Positions 48,380-59,521 of a stretch of DNA of 64,000 nucleotides are shown here, piece after piece (position 1 is the stretch's first letter; each line of letters begins with the position of its first letter). A program made the position numbers and the translations under genes. This DNA is from Providencia sneebia DSM 19967. Lineage in GTDB: Bacteria; Pseudomonadota; Gammaproteobacteria; Enterobacterales; Enterobacteriaceae. The notes under the pieces are model-generated. The model was not told where the DNA came from. It saw nothing but the letters and a program-made list of their open reading frames with translations, and ran no database searches. The stretch lies in the NCBI RefSeq assembly GCF_000314895.2, contig NZ_CM001773.1, positions 3,493,901-3,557,900 of the forward strand, read 5' to 3'.

Positions 48380-50248
48380 TTACTCTAAGTTAAGCACTTC
48401 AACTTTCGCATTATTACGCAGGTTCAACATGAGAGCTTCATTAATTGCAGCTTCCATCATACCTTTATATTCTTTCGTTAAAGTAGCCAGTTCTTCTTCT
48501 GTTGCTTTTCCTGGTGTGACTTTATCAAGTTGAATAAGAACAAGGTTATCCTGGGCATCACGAGCGGCTATATACGTTACCTTACCTGCTTCAGGTTTAG
48601 GCATTGCCATTGCCGCTGAAATGATAGGCGTTTGTGGCATAGCTCTAGAAACCGTTTCTGACGCCGTAAATTGAGTGCCCGCAGCAACTAATGCAGCATC
48701 TCCTTCGCCCGCTTTTAACGCAGCCAGTAATTTATCACCTTCTGCTTTTAATTCAGTATTGGCTTTTTGCTTCTTAACTAACGTCTCAATATCTGACTTA
48801 ACTGTATCTAATGGTTCAATTTTCTCTGGCTCATGTTGTGTAACACGAACAACAAACGCTCGGTCACCTTCAACGTTAATAACATCAGAGTTAACACTCG
48901 TTGAACCATTTTGATCGACTAAACGTTCACTGAAAATTTCATTGATAACAGCTGGGAAATTCAATTCAGCAGGTGGGTTATTTTTATCAAACCAACCTGT
49001 CGTCATGATTTTCAGTCCTGAAACTTCTTCAACTGAAGCTAAAGACTCATTATCATTCGTTGCAGCCTCACTAACTTTTTGTTGTAAATCATAGAATTGT
49101 TTAACATTCTTTTCTTGAGTTAATGTTGCTTTTAAATCATTTTTCACTGAATCAAAAGGTTTGATATTTTCAGGTTTAATATCATCTAAACGGAAAATAA
49201 CAAAATTGGTACCATACTCAACTGGTGCCGAAATTTGCCCCTTTTCAGAAAGATTAGCATTAACAATTTCAGCAGGTGTTGAGATAGCTTCCATCCAACC
49301 AATCACACCTTTATTTGATGCACTGAATTTATCAGTTGATTTTTCAGCTGCTAAGACTTCAAAGTCAGCACCCTTTTTCAACTCATCCGCGATTGCTTGA
49401 GCTTCTTTTTCTGAAGCAACTTGGATCATGCTGTAATGTTTTTGTTCCGCTTGAGTATAATTCTTCAAGTTTTGATCGTAATAAGCTTTCAGTTCTTCAT
49501 CAGTAACCACTTGTTCTGGCATTGTCGCAGCATCCATAACAACATAACTTACTTGAACTTTTTCAGGTGAGACAAAGCTATTTTGATGCATATCGTAATA
49601 GGCTTTAATCTCTTCATCTGTTGCAGACTGTTTAGCCTCAACATTCGCTAAAGATAGCGTTGCAGTACGGATTTCACGCTCTTGTAAAAATAGCTCTGCA
49701 TATTGCTTAACTTCAGAAGGCAAAGCAAATTCTGTTCCTGTGAATGCTTTTGCTAATTGTGTTCGCACTAAATCACCACGGATTTGAGCAGCGAAATTAT
49801 CAGCATTAACATTATATTGATTCAGGATACGTTTATATTTTTCACTATCAAATTGGCCATCTGTTTGGAAAATTGGCATAGCAAAAATGGCTTGTTCAAT
49901 TTGTTTATCGCTGGCAGATAGATTTAATTCATTTGCATATTGATTAATTAGCTCACTATTAATCAAGTTATCTAAAGCTTGTTGACGCAGTAATCTCATG
50001 CTCTCTTCATTACCAGCAACTTCTGAGAACTTATCACCAAGATAGTTTTGCAAAGATTGACGTTCTTGCGAGAAAGCCTGTTGTAATTGCTCCCTGCTAA
50101 TCGACTGTCCATTAACTTGTGCAGCATCATTGCTTGAACCGCCAATAACGTAACCGGCAACACCTGTCAGCACGAATGACAGTATAATTATAGCCAGTAG
50201 CACTTTGATAAAAGGACTGTTCGCCTTCGTGCGTAGATTGTCCATCAT
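48380..50248 (-). CDS. ppiD: PpiD, periplasmic folding chaperone of the parvulin family
   Basis: PpiD is anchored in the inner membrane near SecYEG and binds newly exported proteins. The 622-residue protein has a single N-terminal helix (about 15-36, VLLAIIILSFVLTGVAGYVI), a SurA-like N domain, a central parvulin domain (about 265-360), a second parvulin-like region and a C-terminal domain. The parvulin domain is thought to be largely inactive in E. coli PpiD. Either of two adjacent ATGs may be the start. It follows hupB and its terminator. Confidence 0.95.
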   Translation of the reverse strand: MMDNLRTKANSPFIKVLLAIIILSFVLTGVAGYVIGGSSNDAAQVNGQSISREQLQQAFSQERQSLQNYLGDKFSEVAGNEESMRLLRQQALDNLINSELINQYANELNLSASDKQIEQAIFAMPIFQTDGQFDSEKYKRILNQYNVNADNFAAQIRGDLVRTQLAKAFTGTEFALPSEVKQYAELFLQEREIRTATLSLANVEAKQSATDEEIKAYYDMHQNSFVSPEKVQVSYVVMDAATMPEQVVTDEELKAYYDQNLKNYTQAEQKHYSMIQVASEKEAQAIADELKKGADFEVLAAEKSTDKFSASNKGVIGWMEAISTPAEIVNANLSEKGQISAPVEYGTNFVIFRLDDIKPENIKPFDSVKNDLKATLTQEKNVKQFYDLQQKVSEAATNDNESLASVEEVSGLKIMTTGWFDKNNPPAELNFPAVINEIFSERLVDQNGSTSVNSDVINVEGDRAFVVRVTQHEPEKIEPLDTVKSDIETLVKKQKANTELKAEGDKLLAALKAGEGDAALVAAGTQFTASETVSRAMPQTPIISAAMAMPKPEAGKVTYIAARDAQDNLVLIQLDKVTPGKATEEELATLTKEYKGMMEAAINEALMLNLRNNAKVEVLNLE

Positions 50249-50314
50249 AAAAAGGCTTTACTCCGCTTTGTTAAATACAATTTTCTAATAATACGCTAAT
50301 CTTAACCCAGATTG

Positions 50315-50344
50315 AAAAAAAAGCGCACCATTTCCATGATGCGC
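50315..50344 (-). terminator. Terminator of hupB
   Basis: On the minus strand GCGCATCATGG pairs imperfectly with GGTGCGC (stem 50323-50330 with 50337-50344), followed by eight T residues. Strong intrinsic terminator between hupB and ppiD. Confidence 0.85.
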
Positions 50345-50418
50345 CTCTATTTTAGCCGATTAAAAGTATTCAGTCAGTGTTAGTTTTGCAAAATAAAGCA
50401 AACTTAAAATAGACTTAA

Positions 50419-50694
50419 TTAACCATTAACCGCGTCTTTTAAACCTTTACCTGGGCGGAAAGCTGGCACTTTAGCCGCTTCAATATTAATTTCTTTACCT
50501 GTTTGCGGGTTGCGCCCTACACGAGCTGCACGTTCACGAACGGTGAATGTACCAAATCCAACTAAAGCTACATCATCGCCTTTGCTTAGAGTATCTGTTA
50601 CTGACGCAACAAATGCATCTACAACACGACCCGCTGCTGCTTTAGAAATATTCGCTTCAGAAGCGATTTGATCAATCAGTTGAGACTTATTCAC
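50419..50694 (-). CDS. hupB: HupB, DNA-binding protein HU-beta
   Basis: HU-beta is a small basic nucleoid protein that bends DNA. The 91-residue protein has [20 protein letters not shown], the [21 protein letters not shown] beta-arm region by positions 46-66, and ends LKDAVNG. I choose GTG 50694, giving the family start (M)NKSQL, with GGGGAT upstream; E. coli hupB also starts with GTG. The in-frame ATG at 50709 would add five residues. It lies downstream of lon's terminator gap order as in E. coli (lon-hupB-ppiD). Confidence 0.95.
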   Translation of the reverse strand: MNKSQLIDQIASEANISKAAAGRVVDAFVASVTDTLSKGDDVALVGFGTFTVRERAARVGRNPQTGKEINIEAAKVPAFRPGKGLKDAVNG

Positions 50695-50848
50695 TCTTAT
50701 CATCCCCATATTAGTTTTGACTATGATCTTAATTAGATTAATGGTTAGTTAGCTAATTATGATGCAGCCGTTATATCAATCCTGAATGCCAATGGCAAGA
50801 AAACTGTTATATCCAATAGTTATCAGGATGTTCCTTAAATTAACGACG

Positions 50849-50888
50849 AAAAAAAAGACTGACAAGTCCTAAACGCACTGTCAGCCTT
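50849..50888 (-). terminator. Terminator of lon
   Basis: On the minus strand AAGGCTGACA pairs with TGTCAGTCTT (50855-50864 with 50879-50888, one G-T pair), followed by a run of T residues. It lies 22 bases after the lon stop. Confidence 0.87.
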
Positions 50889-50910
50889 ATATTTATATGA
50901 ACTTCTTGAT

Positions 50911-53363
50911 TCAGCTCACTGTTTTCGATTTGTTTTTTACGACTTCCGCACCAAATGGTGGGTTTTGTAAAGCCAAAGAGAGCACTTCTTCAATGGTTTT
51001 AACCGGATGAATATCTAAATCCGCAATCACATTTTCAGGAATTTCTTCCAAGTCACGTTTATTTTCAAATGGAATTAAAACTGTTTTAATGCCACCGCGA
51101 TGTGCTGCTAATAATTTTTCTTTCAAACCACCAATCGGTAAAACAAGACCTCTTAGTGTAATTTCACCCGTCATTGCCACATCAGCTTTAACTGGATTGC
51201 CTGTTAAGCAAGATACCAAAGCTGTTGACATTGCAATACCCGCACTTGGTCCATCTTTTGGTGTCGCACCTTCAGGCACATGCACATGAATATCGCGTTT
51301 TTCATAGAAATCACCATTGATCCCTAATTTTTCAGCGCGAGCACGCACAACCGTTAATGCAGCCTGAATTGATTCTTGCATGACTTCACCAAGAGAACCG
51401 GTATAAGTTAATTTACCTTTACCAGGAACACAGGCTGTTTCAATGGTAAGTAAGTCACCACCAACTTCAGTCCATGCTAGGCCAGTAACTTGACCTACTC
51501 TGTTTTCCGTATCTGCTTGACCGTAATCGAATTTACGCACACCGAGGAAATCTTTTAAATTATCGGCATTAATTTCAATGTGCTTAAGCTTTTTATCCAT
51601 TAATAAAGATTTAACGGCTTTACGGCACAATTTAGAAATTTCGCGCTCAAGACTACGCACACCAGCTTCACGAGTGTAATAACGAATAATGCTGATTAGT
51701 GCACTATCATCAATCGTTAATTCACCTTTTTCAACGCATTACGTTGAATTTGTTTTGATAACAAATGTTGTTTCGCAATGTTCAGTTTCTCATCTTCGGT
51801 ATAACCAGAAAGACGGATAACTTCCATACGGTCTAACAAAGGTGCTGGTATATTCATCGAGTTCGATGTCGCAACAAACATGACATCAGAAAGATCATAA
51901 TCAACTTCTAGATAGTGATCGTTAAATGCAACGTTTTGTTCTGGATCTAACACCTCAAGAAGCGCTGATGCAGGATCACCACGCATATCCGAAGACATTT
52001 TATCTATCTCATCCAGCAGGAACAGTGGGTTTTTAACACCAACTTTTGCCATTTTCTGAATAAGTTTACCCGGCATAGAACCAATATAAGTCCGTCTGTG
52101 ACCGCGAATTTCAGCTTCATCACGAACGCCACCGAGTGCCATACGGATATATTCACGACCTGTTGCCTTAGCAATAGATTGGCCTAAAGATGTTTTACCT
52201 ACACCAGGAGGCCCAACTAAGCACAGGATTGGCCCTTTAATTTTGCTAACGCGGCTCTGTACTGCAAGATATTCTAAAATACGTTCTTTTACACGTTCTA
52301 AACCATAATGGTCTGTATCAAGGACTTCTTGCGCTTTCACCAAGTCTTTTTTAACTTTGCTGCGAGCATGCCATGGTACCTGAACCATCCAATCAATATA
52401 GCTACGAACCACTGTCGCTTCAGCTGACATTGGAGACATCATTTTTAGCTTCTGCAATTCTGCTTCTGCTTTTTCATGCGCCTCTTTTGGCATTTTAGCT
52501 TCTTCGATTTTACGTTTCAGCGATTCATATTCATCTGGAGCATCATCCATTTCGCCAAGTTCTTTTTGAATCGCTTTCATTTGCTCATTCAAATAGTACT
52601 CACGCTGGCTTTTTTCCATTTGTTTTTTAACGCGATTACGTATGCGCTTTTCAACTTGTAGCAATTCGGTTTCTGATTCCATCATTGCCATCAAGAATTC
52701 AATACGCTCTACAATATTCGCCATCTCCAGCACGCGCTGTTTGTCTGCCAATTTTAATGGCATATGAGATGCGATTGTGTCAGCAAGTTTATCTAGCTGA
52801 TCTTGTTCGATTGAATGTAGTGAAGTGAGCACTTCAGGTGGAATTTTTTTATTCAGTTTAATGTAACTTTCAAACTGATTAACAATCGTGCGATAAAGCA
52901 CTTCTTGTTCTTTTTCATCAAGTTGCTCAGAAGCACGTTCTTTTGCTTCAGTTTCACTATAACCTTTTTTGCTCTTTTTACTTTCTTTAGCAGTTTCAAC
53001 GGCTAAAGAGGGTAAATACTCAGCTTGAGCTAAAAAATATTCACCATTATCTGTTAAGCTACTGATACGTGCTCTTCTCAGACCTTCAACTAATACTTTC
53101 ACTGTCCCATCAGGCAGTTTCAGCATTTGAATGACAGAAGCTACTGTACCAACAGAAAATAAATCATTTACCCCCGGCTCATCAGTCGAGGCTTCTTTTT
53201 GCGCAACCAGCATCACTTGCTTGTCATGATCCATCGCTGCTTCCAGACTGTGAATGGATTTTTCACGTCCAACAAACAGTGGGATCACCATGTGTGGGTA
53301 TACCACTACATCACGCAGAGGCAATACTGGTATTTCAATGCGTTCGGAACGCTCTGGATTCAT
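50911..53363 (-). pseudogene. lon: lon, ATP-dependent Lon protease, frameshifted in an A-run (probable sequence error)
   Basis: Lon degrades misfolded and regulatory proteins. Both frames together give about 817 residues: N-terminal domain from [19 protein letters not shown]+ module with Walker [12 protein letters not shown] and Walker [11 protein letters not shown], then the protease domain with catalytic Ser in [10 protein letters not shown] and Lys in [12 protein letters not shown]. The first frame stops after RNALKKVN at 51717-51719. One more A in the five-A run (T5 at 51727-51731 on the plus strand) restores [16 protein letters not shown]. As read, the protease domain is lost. An extra 26 or so residues, Lys/Glu-rich, lie at about 118-151 relative to E. 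coli. A heat-shock promoter lies upstream. Confidence 0.95.
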
Positions 53364-53468
53364 AAAGCTCTCTCTTCGTTTAGCTTGCGCTAGTTTAAGG
53401 GTTTCTAACTAAGATTTAATACTTCATAAAAAATATAAAAAATAAGAAACCACACTCAGAATATAAAC

Positions 53469-53496
53469 TATATGGGGTCAAGATTTTAGCATTCAA
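53469..53496 (-). promoter_or_regulatory. Sigma-32 heat-shock promoter of lon
   Basis: On the minus strand TTGAA (53492-53496) is followed after 14 bases by CCCCATATA (53469-53477). The E. coli lon heat-shock promoter has the same two elements with the same 14-base spacing. It lies about 100 bases upstream of the lon ATG. Confidence 0.85.
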
Positions 53497-53511
53497 TAGC
53501 GACCTTAAATA

Positions 53512-53543
53512 TAAAAAACAAAATGAGGGAAAATCCCTCATTT
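53512..53543 (-). terminator. Terminator of clpPX
   Basis: AAATGAGGGA (53521-53530) pairs with TCCCTCATTT (53534-53543). On the minus strand it is followed by TGTTTTTTAT. It separates clpX from the lon promoter. Confidence 0.87.
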
Positions 53544-53577
53544 TAATTTCACAACAGTTTAAGTTCAGCTTTCGCTA

Positions 53578-54854
53578 TTAATTATCGCCAGAAGCTTGAG
53601 CATCCGATTTGCTATAAATCAACAATGGCTCGGATTGTTCATTAATCACATTTTCATCAACAACAACTTTTTCAACATCACTCATCGAAGGCAAGTCGTA
53701 CATTGTGTTAAGCAGTGCGGCTTCAACAATTGAACGTAAACCACGAGCGCCTGTTTTACGAATCATTGCTTTTTGGCAATGGCTTTTAATGCTTCTTCGC
53801 GGAACTCTAACTCAGTACCTTCAAGGCTAAATAACGCTTGATACTGCTTAGTTAGTGCATTTTTTGGCTCTTTTAAGATTTGAATTAATGCTTCTTCACT
53901 CAATTCGGTCAATGTTGCAACAACGGGTAAACGACCAATAAATTCAGGAATTAAGCCAAATTTAATTAAATCTTCTGGTTCCGCCTGCGCTAACAATGCA
54001 CCTTCAGTTGCTTTTTCTGACTCGCCTTTGACTTCAGCAGCAAATCCAATTCCTGAATGTGTATTTAAACGTTGGCTAATGACTTTATCAAGACCAGCAA
54101 AAGCACCACCACAAATAAATAATATTTTTGAGGTATCAACTTGCAAGAATTCTTGCTGTGGATGCTTACGACCACCTTGTGGTGGAACCGCAGCAACTGT
54201 CCCTTCGATCAGTTTCAGCAATGCTTGCTGAACACCTTCACCAGAAACATCTCGAGTAATTGATGGATTGTCTGATTTACGAGAAATCTTATCAATTTCA
54301 TCAATATAAACGATACCACGTTGTGCTTTTTCTACATCATAGTCACATTTTTGCAGTAATTTTTGGATGATATTTTCAACATCTTCACCCACATAACCTG
54401 CTTCAGTTAATGTCGTTGCATCCGCCATTGTGAATGGAACATCCAAATAACGAGCAAGCGTTTCTGCAAGTAATGTTTTACCGCTACCAGTAGGACCAAT
54501 CAGCAGAATATTACTTTTACCTAATTCAACACCTTCGCTTGTCGTATCACCATTGCGTAAACGCTTATAGTGATTATAAACCGCAACAGCTAAAACTTTT
54601 TTAGCTTGTTCTTGGCCTATAACATAGTCATCAAGGTGCTCTCTAATTTCATGTGGAGTCGGCAGTGCACTGCGCTCACGATGAGGAGCAAGTTCTTTGA
54701 TCTCTTCACGAATGATATCAAGACATAAGTCGACACATTCATCACAGATATAGACAGACGGACCGGCAATCAGCTTACGAACTTCATGCTGACTTTTACC
54801 GCAGAAAGAGCAGTACAACAATTTACCTGACCCCTCTTTGCGCTTTTCTGTCAT
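53578..54854 (-). pseudogene. clpX: clpX, ATPase subunit of ClpXP, frameshifted in an A-run (probable sequence error)
   Basis: ClpX unfolds substrates and feeds them to ClpP. With the frame restored the protein has 425 residues, one more than E. coli. It has the N-terminal zinc domain ([11 protein letters not shown] and CDECVDLC), Walker A GPTGSGKT (about 120), pore loop GYVGED, Walker [10 protein letters not shown], and the RGLRSIVE sensor-2 helix. The first frame ends AIAKKQ at 53763-53765. Adding one A to the five-A run (T5 at 53770-53774 on the plus strand) restores [18 protein letters not shown]. As read, the last 60 or so residues, including sensor 2, are lost. It lies 113 bases after clpP. 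Confidence 0.95.
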
Positions 54855-54967
54855 CAGTTAACCTCACTTATAATTACATTTCCTTGTTTATTCAATATCT
54901 ATAAAAAAACAAGGCGAAAAAATTCTTTGATATCAATAAGTTTTATTTTACTTAATATATCAATCTA

Positions 54968-55588
54968 TTAACGGCTAGTATAAATATGGTCGACTAAACC
55001 ATACTCTTTCGCTTCATTTGCAGACAAGAAACGATCACGTTCAGTATCACGGTTGATTTCTTCGATGGACTTACCTGTGTGTTTCGCCATCAATTCATTC
55101 ATTCTCGCTTTTACTTTTAAAATTTCTTGTGCGTGAATTTCGATATCTGTCGCTTGGCCTTGGTAACCACCCAAAGGTTGGTGGATCATAACGCGAGAAT
55201 TAGGTAAGCAAAAACGTTTACCTTCAGTACCAGCTGTCAATAAAAAAGCCCCCATGGAACAAGCTTGCCCCATACAAATTGTGCTGACATCTGGTTTAAT
55301 AAATTGCATTGTGTCATAGATAGACATACCCGCAGTAATCACACCACCTGGTGAGTTAATATAAAGGTGGATATCTTTTTCTGGGTTTTCTGCTTCCAAA
55401 AAAAGCATCTGTGCGACAATCAAGTTCGCCATATGATCTTCAACTTGACCAGTTAAGAAGATAATACGTTCTTTTAACAGACGTGAATAAATATCGTATG
55501 AACGTTCACCCCGAGAGGTCTGTTCAATGACCATCGGCACTAATGCCATTTGGGATGCTAGCTTTTCCTGACTGCCAAAATGTGACAT
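54968..55588 (-). CDS. clpP: ClpP, ATP-dependent protease proteolytic subunit
   Basis: ClpP forms the double-heptamer proteolytic chamber used by ClpX and ClpA. The 206-residue protein has the catalytic Ser in [11 protein letters not shown], His in VMIHQPLGG and Asp in NRDTERDRF, and the [18 protein letters not shown] block. A short N-terminal propeptide precedes [16 protein letters not shown] lies eight bases before the ATG. It is first of clpP-clpX. Confidence 0.97.
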   Translation of the reverse strand: MSHFGSQEKLASQMALVPMVIEQTSRGERSYDIYSRLLKERIIFLTGQVEDHMANLIVAQMLFLEAENPEKDIHLYINSPGGVITAGMSIYDTMQFIKPDVSTICMGQACSMGAFLLTAGTEGKRFCLPNSRVMIHQPLGGYQGQATDIEIHAQEILKVKARMNELMAKHTGKSIEEINRDTERDRFLSANEAKEYGLVDHIYTSR

Positions 55589-56072
55589 CGAAATCTCCTA
55601 TTAAAAACTTTCTGGTGCTTACGCCTAAATTTGCTGTTTGTCCGGCTATTGGGCAAGGATCGTGCCACAAATAAACAGTTTGTCTTTAAAAATTTCCTGT
55701 CTTTAGCATAATTTTATTATCTACTCATATTTTTTATTTATTCGAGTTAATTTGAATCCCTCGTAAAATGAGCAGTAATAGACTTAGTATACAGCAGTAA
55801 ACAAGACGTTCTATGGAATAGTTTAACACAAGTCTGTAAGGATTCACGGATTTGTGCATACAGATAAAACCGCATCTGACAAACAATAACAACTCAAATA
55901 TACCAACATATACACCATAAAACATATCAATAATAAGCTAATGTTATACAACAATGCAGATATTATCGTTTGGTTGTAAATGTTATTTTTAAAGCGCTAG
56001 GTATTCTAATTGACAAAAAACCCGCAGCGCAAGACCACGGGTTTATTATTCAGAATAAATCAAAAAGAAAAA
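55589..56072. other. tig-clpP intergenic region
   Basis: 484 bases with the tig terminator at its right end and presumably the clpP promoter. I looked for a sigma-32 promoter as in E. coli but found no convincing CCCCAT-type -10. A 63-residue frame at 55734-55925 has no supporting features. Confidence 0.5.
56014..56044 (-). terminator. Terminator of tig
   Basis: AAACCCG (56018-56024) pairs with CGGGTTT (56038-56044), with further partial pairing inside. On the minus strand TTTTTTG follows. It is 29 bases after the tig stop. Confidence 0.82.
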
Positions 56073-57377
56073 TTAACCAGCTTGAACTTGGTTCATTAGC
56101 TCATTGAAGTTAGTTTCTTTTTCAGTGATTTTAGCTGACTCAAGAACTTTTTCTACTGCTTGTTCTTCTAGTGCTAGATTACGAACACTGTTCATCAGCT
56201 CGTTATTTTTGCTGTAGTACTCAATAACTTCTGATGGATCTTCATAGGCAGATGCCATTTCTTCGATCAGTGTTTTAACACGCTCTTCGTCTGCTTTCAG
56301 CTCATTTTTGCTGATCACTTCACCTAGCAGTAAACCGATAACAACACGACGTTTTGCTTGTTCTTCGAACAATTCACGTGGTAATTCCATCGCTTGTTTT
56401 TCGTTACCACCGAAACGTTGAGCAGCTTGGCGACGCAGAACATCGATTTCACCATCAACAACCGCTGCTGGTACTTCGATTTCATTCGCTTTAATCAAGC
56501 CTTCAAGAACTTGTGCTTTAACACGGTTACGTACCGCATTTTTCAGCTCACGTTCCATGTTTTTACGCACTTCTGCACGCAGACCATCAAGAGAACCATC
56601 AGCGATACCAAAACGTTTGATGAACTCTTCAGTAAATTCTGGCAGTTCACGTTGTTCTACTTTTTTCAGAACGATTGCAAACTTAGCCGCTTTACCTTTC
56701 AGGTTTTCAGCGTGGTAATCTTCTGGGAAGTTAACTTCGATATCGAATTCTTCACCCGCTTTATGACCGATGATGCCTTCTTCGAAACCAGGGATCATTC
56801 GACCTTCACCCATAACGAGTGCGAAATCTTCTGCTTTACCACCTTCAAATTCTTCACCATCGATAGAACCAGTGAAGTTGATAGTAATGCGAGAATCAGC
56901 AGCAGCGGCATCAGCCACTTCTTTCCACTCTGCTTGTTGCTTACGCAGAGTATCTAGCATATTTTCCAGATCTTCGTCTTTAACAGAAACAACTGGTTTT
57001 TCAACTTCGATTGTTTCCAGACCTTTTAATTCGATTTCTGGGTAAACTTCAAACTCAACAGAGTAAACGAAATCTTTACCATCTTCGAGCATCTCAGGCT
57101 TATAGCTTGGAGCACCGGCTGGATTGATTTTTTGTTCAACGATAGCGTTGATGAAGTTACGTTGCATAACATCGCCAAGAACGTCTTGCATTACAGACGC
57201 ACCATAACGTTGTTTAACGATGTTCATTGGTACTTTCCCTTTACGGAAACCATCAATACGAACTTTTTTTGCAACACTAGCTAACTCGCTGTTTACTGCT
57301 TTTTCAATATCGGCAGCAGGAACGGTGATTGTTACACGACGCCCAAGGCCTTGAGTCGTTTCAACAGAAACTTGCAT
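56073..57377 (-). CDS. tig: Tig, trigger factor
   Basis: Trigger factor is the ribosome-bound chaperone that meets nascent chains and has peptidyl-prolyl isomerase activity. The 434-residue protein has the ribosome-binding loop [17 protein letters not shown] (about 43-59), an FKBP-type domain (about 150-245) and the C-terminal chaperone arms. GAGG precedes ATG 57377. The order tig-clpP-clpX-lon is conserved in Enterobacterales. Confidence 0.97.
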   Translation of the reverse strand: MQVSVETTQGLGRRVTITVPAADIEKAVNSELASVAKKVRIDGFRKGKVPMNIVKQRYGASVMQDVLGDVMQRNFINAIVEQKINPAGAPSYKPEMLEDGKDFVYSVEFEVYPEIELKGLETIEVEKPVVSVKDEDLENMLDTLRKQQAEWKEVADAAAADSRITINFTGSIDGEEFEGGKAEDFALVMGEGRMIPGFEEGIIGHKAGEEFDIEVNFPEDYHAENLKGKAAKFAIVLKKVEQRELPEFTEEFIKRFGIADGSLDGLRAEVRKNMERELKNAVRNRVKAQVLEGLIKANEIEVPAAVVDGEIDVLRRQAAQRFGGNEKQAMELPRELFEEQAKRRVVIGLLLGEVISKNELKADEERVKTLIEEMASAYEDPSEVIEYYSKNNELMNSVRNLALEEQAVEKVLESAKITEKETNFNELMNQVQAG

Positions 57378-57750
57378 CTTTTTACCTCAAAAAAAATCTT
57401 AGTGATCGGTCTACTCCAGAGTTATGCCATTATCTATTAACAAATAATGACCATCTCCCTTCCAGAACCGGGGCGTTGCTTTCACAACGTTCATCCCTGA
57501 TATCAGAAGCGTCCCGAAACCTTACTGAAAATTAGACGCAACATTATACCGATGCAGATGCTCTGAGTCGAGAAAAGCCGGACAAAAGACACCATATTCC
57601 TTTTCCCCGTTCTTCATTACAGGCAACAAATGTTCAAAAAACGCACTAAAGTAACGTAATTTGCAAAAAACGCTCATCAGTACAAATGATGACACCATAA
57701 AAAATAAATCAATTTTTAATTAAAATGACAACAAAACAAAATTCTGTCAA
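57378..57750. other. bolA-tig intergenic region
   Basis: 373 bases upstream of tig and downstream of bolA (both minus). It should hold the tig promoter. I see no gene, and a short plus-strand frame here has no support. Confidence 0.5.
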
Positions 57751-58089
57751 TCAACTGACTGTTTTACCACCACCGCGGCAAGCAGGAGAATTTAATGTGG
57801 TATCCGCAAGTGCTTCCCATTCTGCTGGAGTATAGGTGTGCAGAGCTAATGCATGAATACTTCCCGCCAATTCATCAGCCAAAATAGCATAAATGTCACG
57901 GTGACGACCTACCATACGTTTATTTTCAAATTTTGCACTGACTAAAATAACTTTAAAGTGACTTTCAGAACCTTCGGGTACATTGTGTTGATAACTTTCA
58001 TTCAGCACTTCAAGATGGCTTGGTTCAAAGGCCGCAGACAACTTTTGCTCAATGCAAGACTGCATATTCTGCGGTGCATTAGCAACCAT
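57751..58089 (-). CDS. bolA: BolA, BolA-family regulator
   Basis: BolA is a small stress-induced protein that binds monothiol glutaredoxins and affects cell shape genes. The 112-residue protein has the BolA fold: [41 protein letters not shown] by positions 43-63 and the conserved His in [14 protein letters not shown] (about 83-90). A short C-terminal tail is rich in Gly and Cys. AAGGAG precedes the ATG. Its position before tig is conserved. Confidence 0.94.
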   Translation of the reverse strand: MVANAPQNMQSCIEQKLSAAFEPSHLEVLNESYQHNVPEGSESHFKVILVSAKFENKRMVGRHRDIYAILADELAGSIHALALHTYTPAEWEALADTTLNSPACRGGGKTVS

Positions 58090-58597
58090 AACAACTCCTT
58101 ATTAAAAATAATATTTATTTTAGTTTGTTGATTAAATAATAACAAACCATTGAAAAAACAATCAGCTAAATTAAGTATAATTAAAGCTAACTTGACATTA
58201 AATCGGTAATAAAAGAAGCCGCATAACTTGCATAAAAAACCAGCAAATATCAATATATTTTAGTTAACTCTATTATTTTTTGTTATCTTGCAGTCAATGT
58301 GTGGTAGAGACAAATCATTTTCCAATGATATTATTCCTCCAGCTGAACGAATTTTTTCTGAAATTTTCGTTTAACTGTTCATAAAATTGGTCTGAATGAT
58401 GTAAAGTTTTAAACATTCAATTGCGCATAGGCGCTATTGGATAAACACTTTAGTGTCAGATAGTGAATCACAAGATTTGTGTTACTGACTATTTGTATCA
58501 TTATTGTTTATATAACTATTTGATGGATTAGTGATAGCCCATTTCGCTCGCACCATTATGGAACATACTCAATTAGGAAAGATGGACTGGTAAAATT
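58090..58597. other. bolA-yajG divergent intergenic region
   Basis: 508 AT-rich bases between divergent genes. It should hold the bolA and yajG promoters. I could not identify the gearbox-type bolA promoter. No gene is seen. Confidence 0.5.
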
Positions 58598-59176
58598 ATG
58601 TTAAGAAAACTCTGTTTTCCACTTATTGCTCTATTTCTTCTTGCTGGTTGCGCAGCAAGTAACAACACGTTATCGCTCGAACCTAAAATTACGCTGCCGA
58701 ACAAAAATCCAACACTTAATGCCACTTCAATTAGTGTCAGCAGTGTTGATAATAGAACCTCAAAATCACTCGCAGAAGTTAATCGTAACGGCGCATTAGT
58801 TGTGCTATCTCCTTCACGTGATCCGCGTTATTTAATGCAAGAAGCCGTTGAAAAACAGATGGCCGCTAGAGGCTTTATGATCTCCTCACCTGCGAATGTA
58901 AATTTAGTTGTACAGTTGAACCAACTAAATGCTCAAGTTAATGAAGGTAGCTTACGTCATAACATTACAGTTAATTCAAGTGTCACCGTTACTGCAACGG
59001 CGCCTAACGGCTCAACTAAATCTCGCACGTTTACACGTAACTATAATAACCAAGAATTATTAGGTGCAAGCAACGAGAAAATAGAAAAGGCACTGAATAC
59101 TGCGTTAACTGACTTAATTAATGATATGGCCAATGACCAAGAGCTAACCCAATTTATCAAACAAAATGCTCGGTAA
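58598..59176 (+). CDS. yajG: YajG, predicted lipoprotein
   Basis: The 192-residue protein has a lipoprotein signal (FLLAGCAAS, Cys about 18) and the YajG domain (ISVSSVDNRTSKSLAEV, LVVQLNQLNAQVNEGSLRHNI). It is the gene before ampG, as in E. coli. It is an outer-membrane lipoprotein by prediction; function unknown. A strong hairpin follows. Confidence 0.92.
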   Translation: MLRKLCFPLIALFLLAGCAASNNTLSLEPKITLPNKNPTLNATSISVSSVDNRTSKSLAEVNRNGALVVLSPSRDPRYLMQEAVEKQMAARGFMISSPANVNLVVQLNQLNAQVNEGSLRHNITVNSSVTVTATAPNGSTKSRTFTRNYNNQELLGASNEKIEKALNTALTDLINDMANDQELTQFIKQNAR

Positions 59177-59521
59177 TAGTGCTAATTTTATTTTACTAAT
59201 AGCCTAATTTTATTAGGCTATTAGTCCGTTAGCGCGCCTATTTATGTTGTTAGATATTATTAAGTATGATTAAGAAAACTTAACTGTTTTTGCTATACCA
59301 TGCTAAATAAATACACAGTTGTGGAAGTCAATTCAGGACGTATCACTTTATATGAAGGGACTTTGTTTGGATGATGAAACCGTAAATCGACTAATCTTAA
59401 GTACATTACGCTAACTTAGATAAAACCAGTAATTTTAATAAAATCAACTAATTGAATATAAGAAACATGAATAAAATTGCTTCTAAAATGTTCAATGACT
59501 CAGGCCAATTATAGGAATATT
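59177..59521. other. yajG-ampG intergenic region
   Basis: 345 bases with a hairpin just after yajG. The ampG ribosome binding site TAGGAA lies at about 59512. No gene is seen; the frame from 59477 is the in-frame extension of ampG. Confidence 0.5.
59195..59225 (+). terminator. Hairpin after yajG
   Basis: ACTAATAGCCTAAT (59195-59208) pairs perfectly with ATTAGGCTATTAGT (59212-59225), 19 bases after the stop. The tail lacks a T-run, so it may be partial or also act in reverse. Confidence 0.6.

Noticed and set aside
55734..55925. 63-residue ORF between tig and clpP
   Set aside because: No ribosome binding site or family likeness; expected chance ORF in AT-rich DNA.
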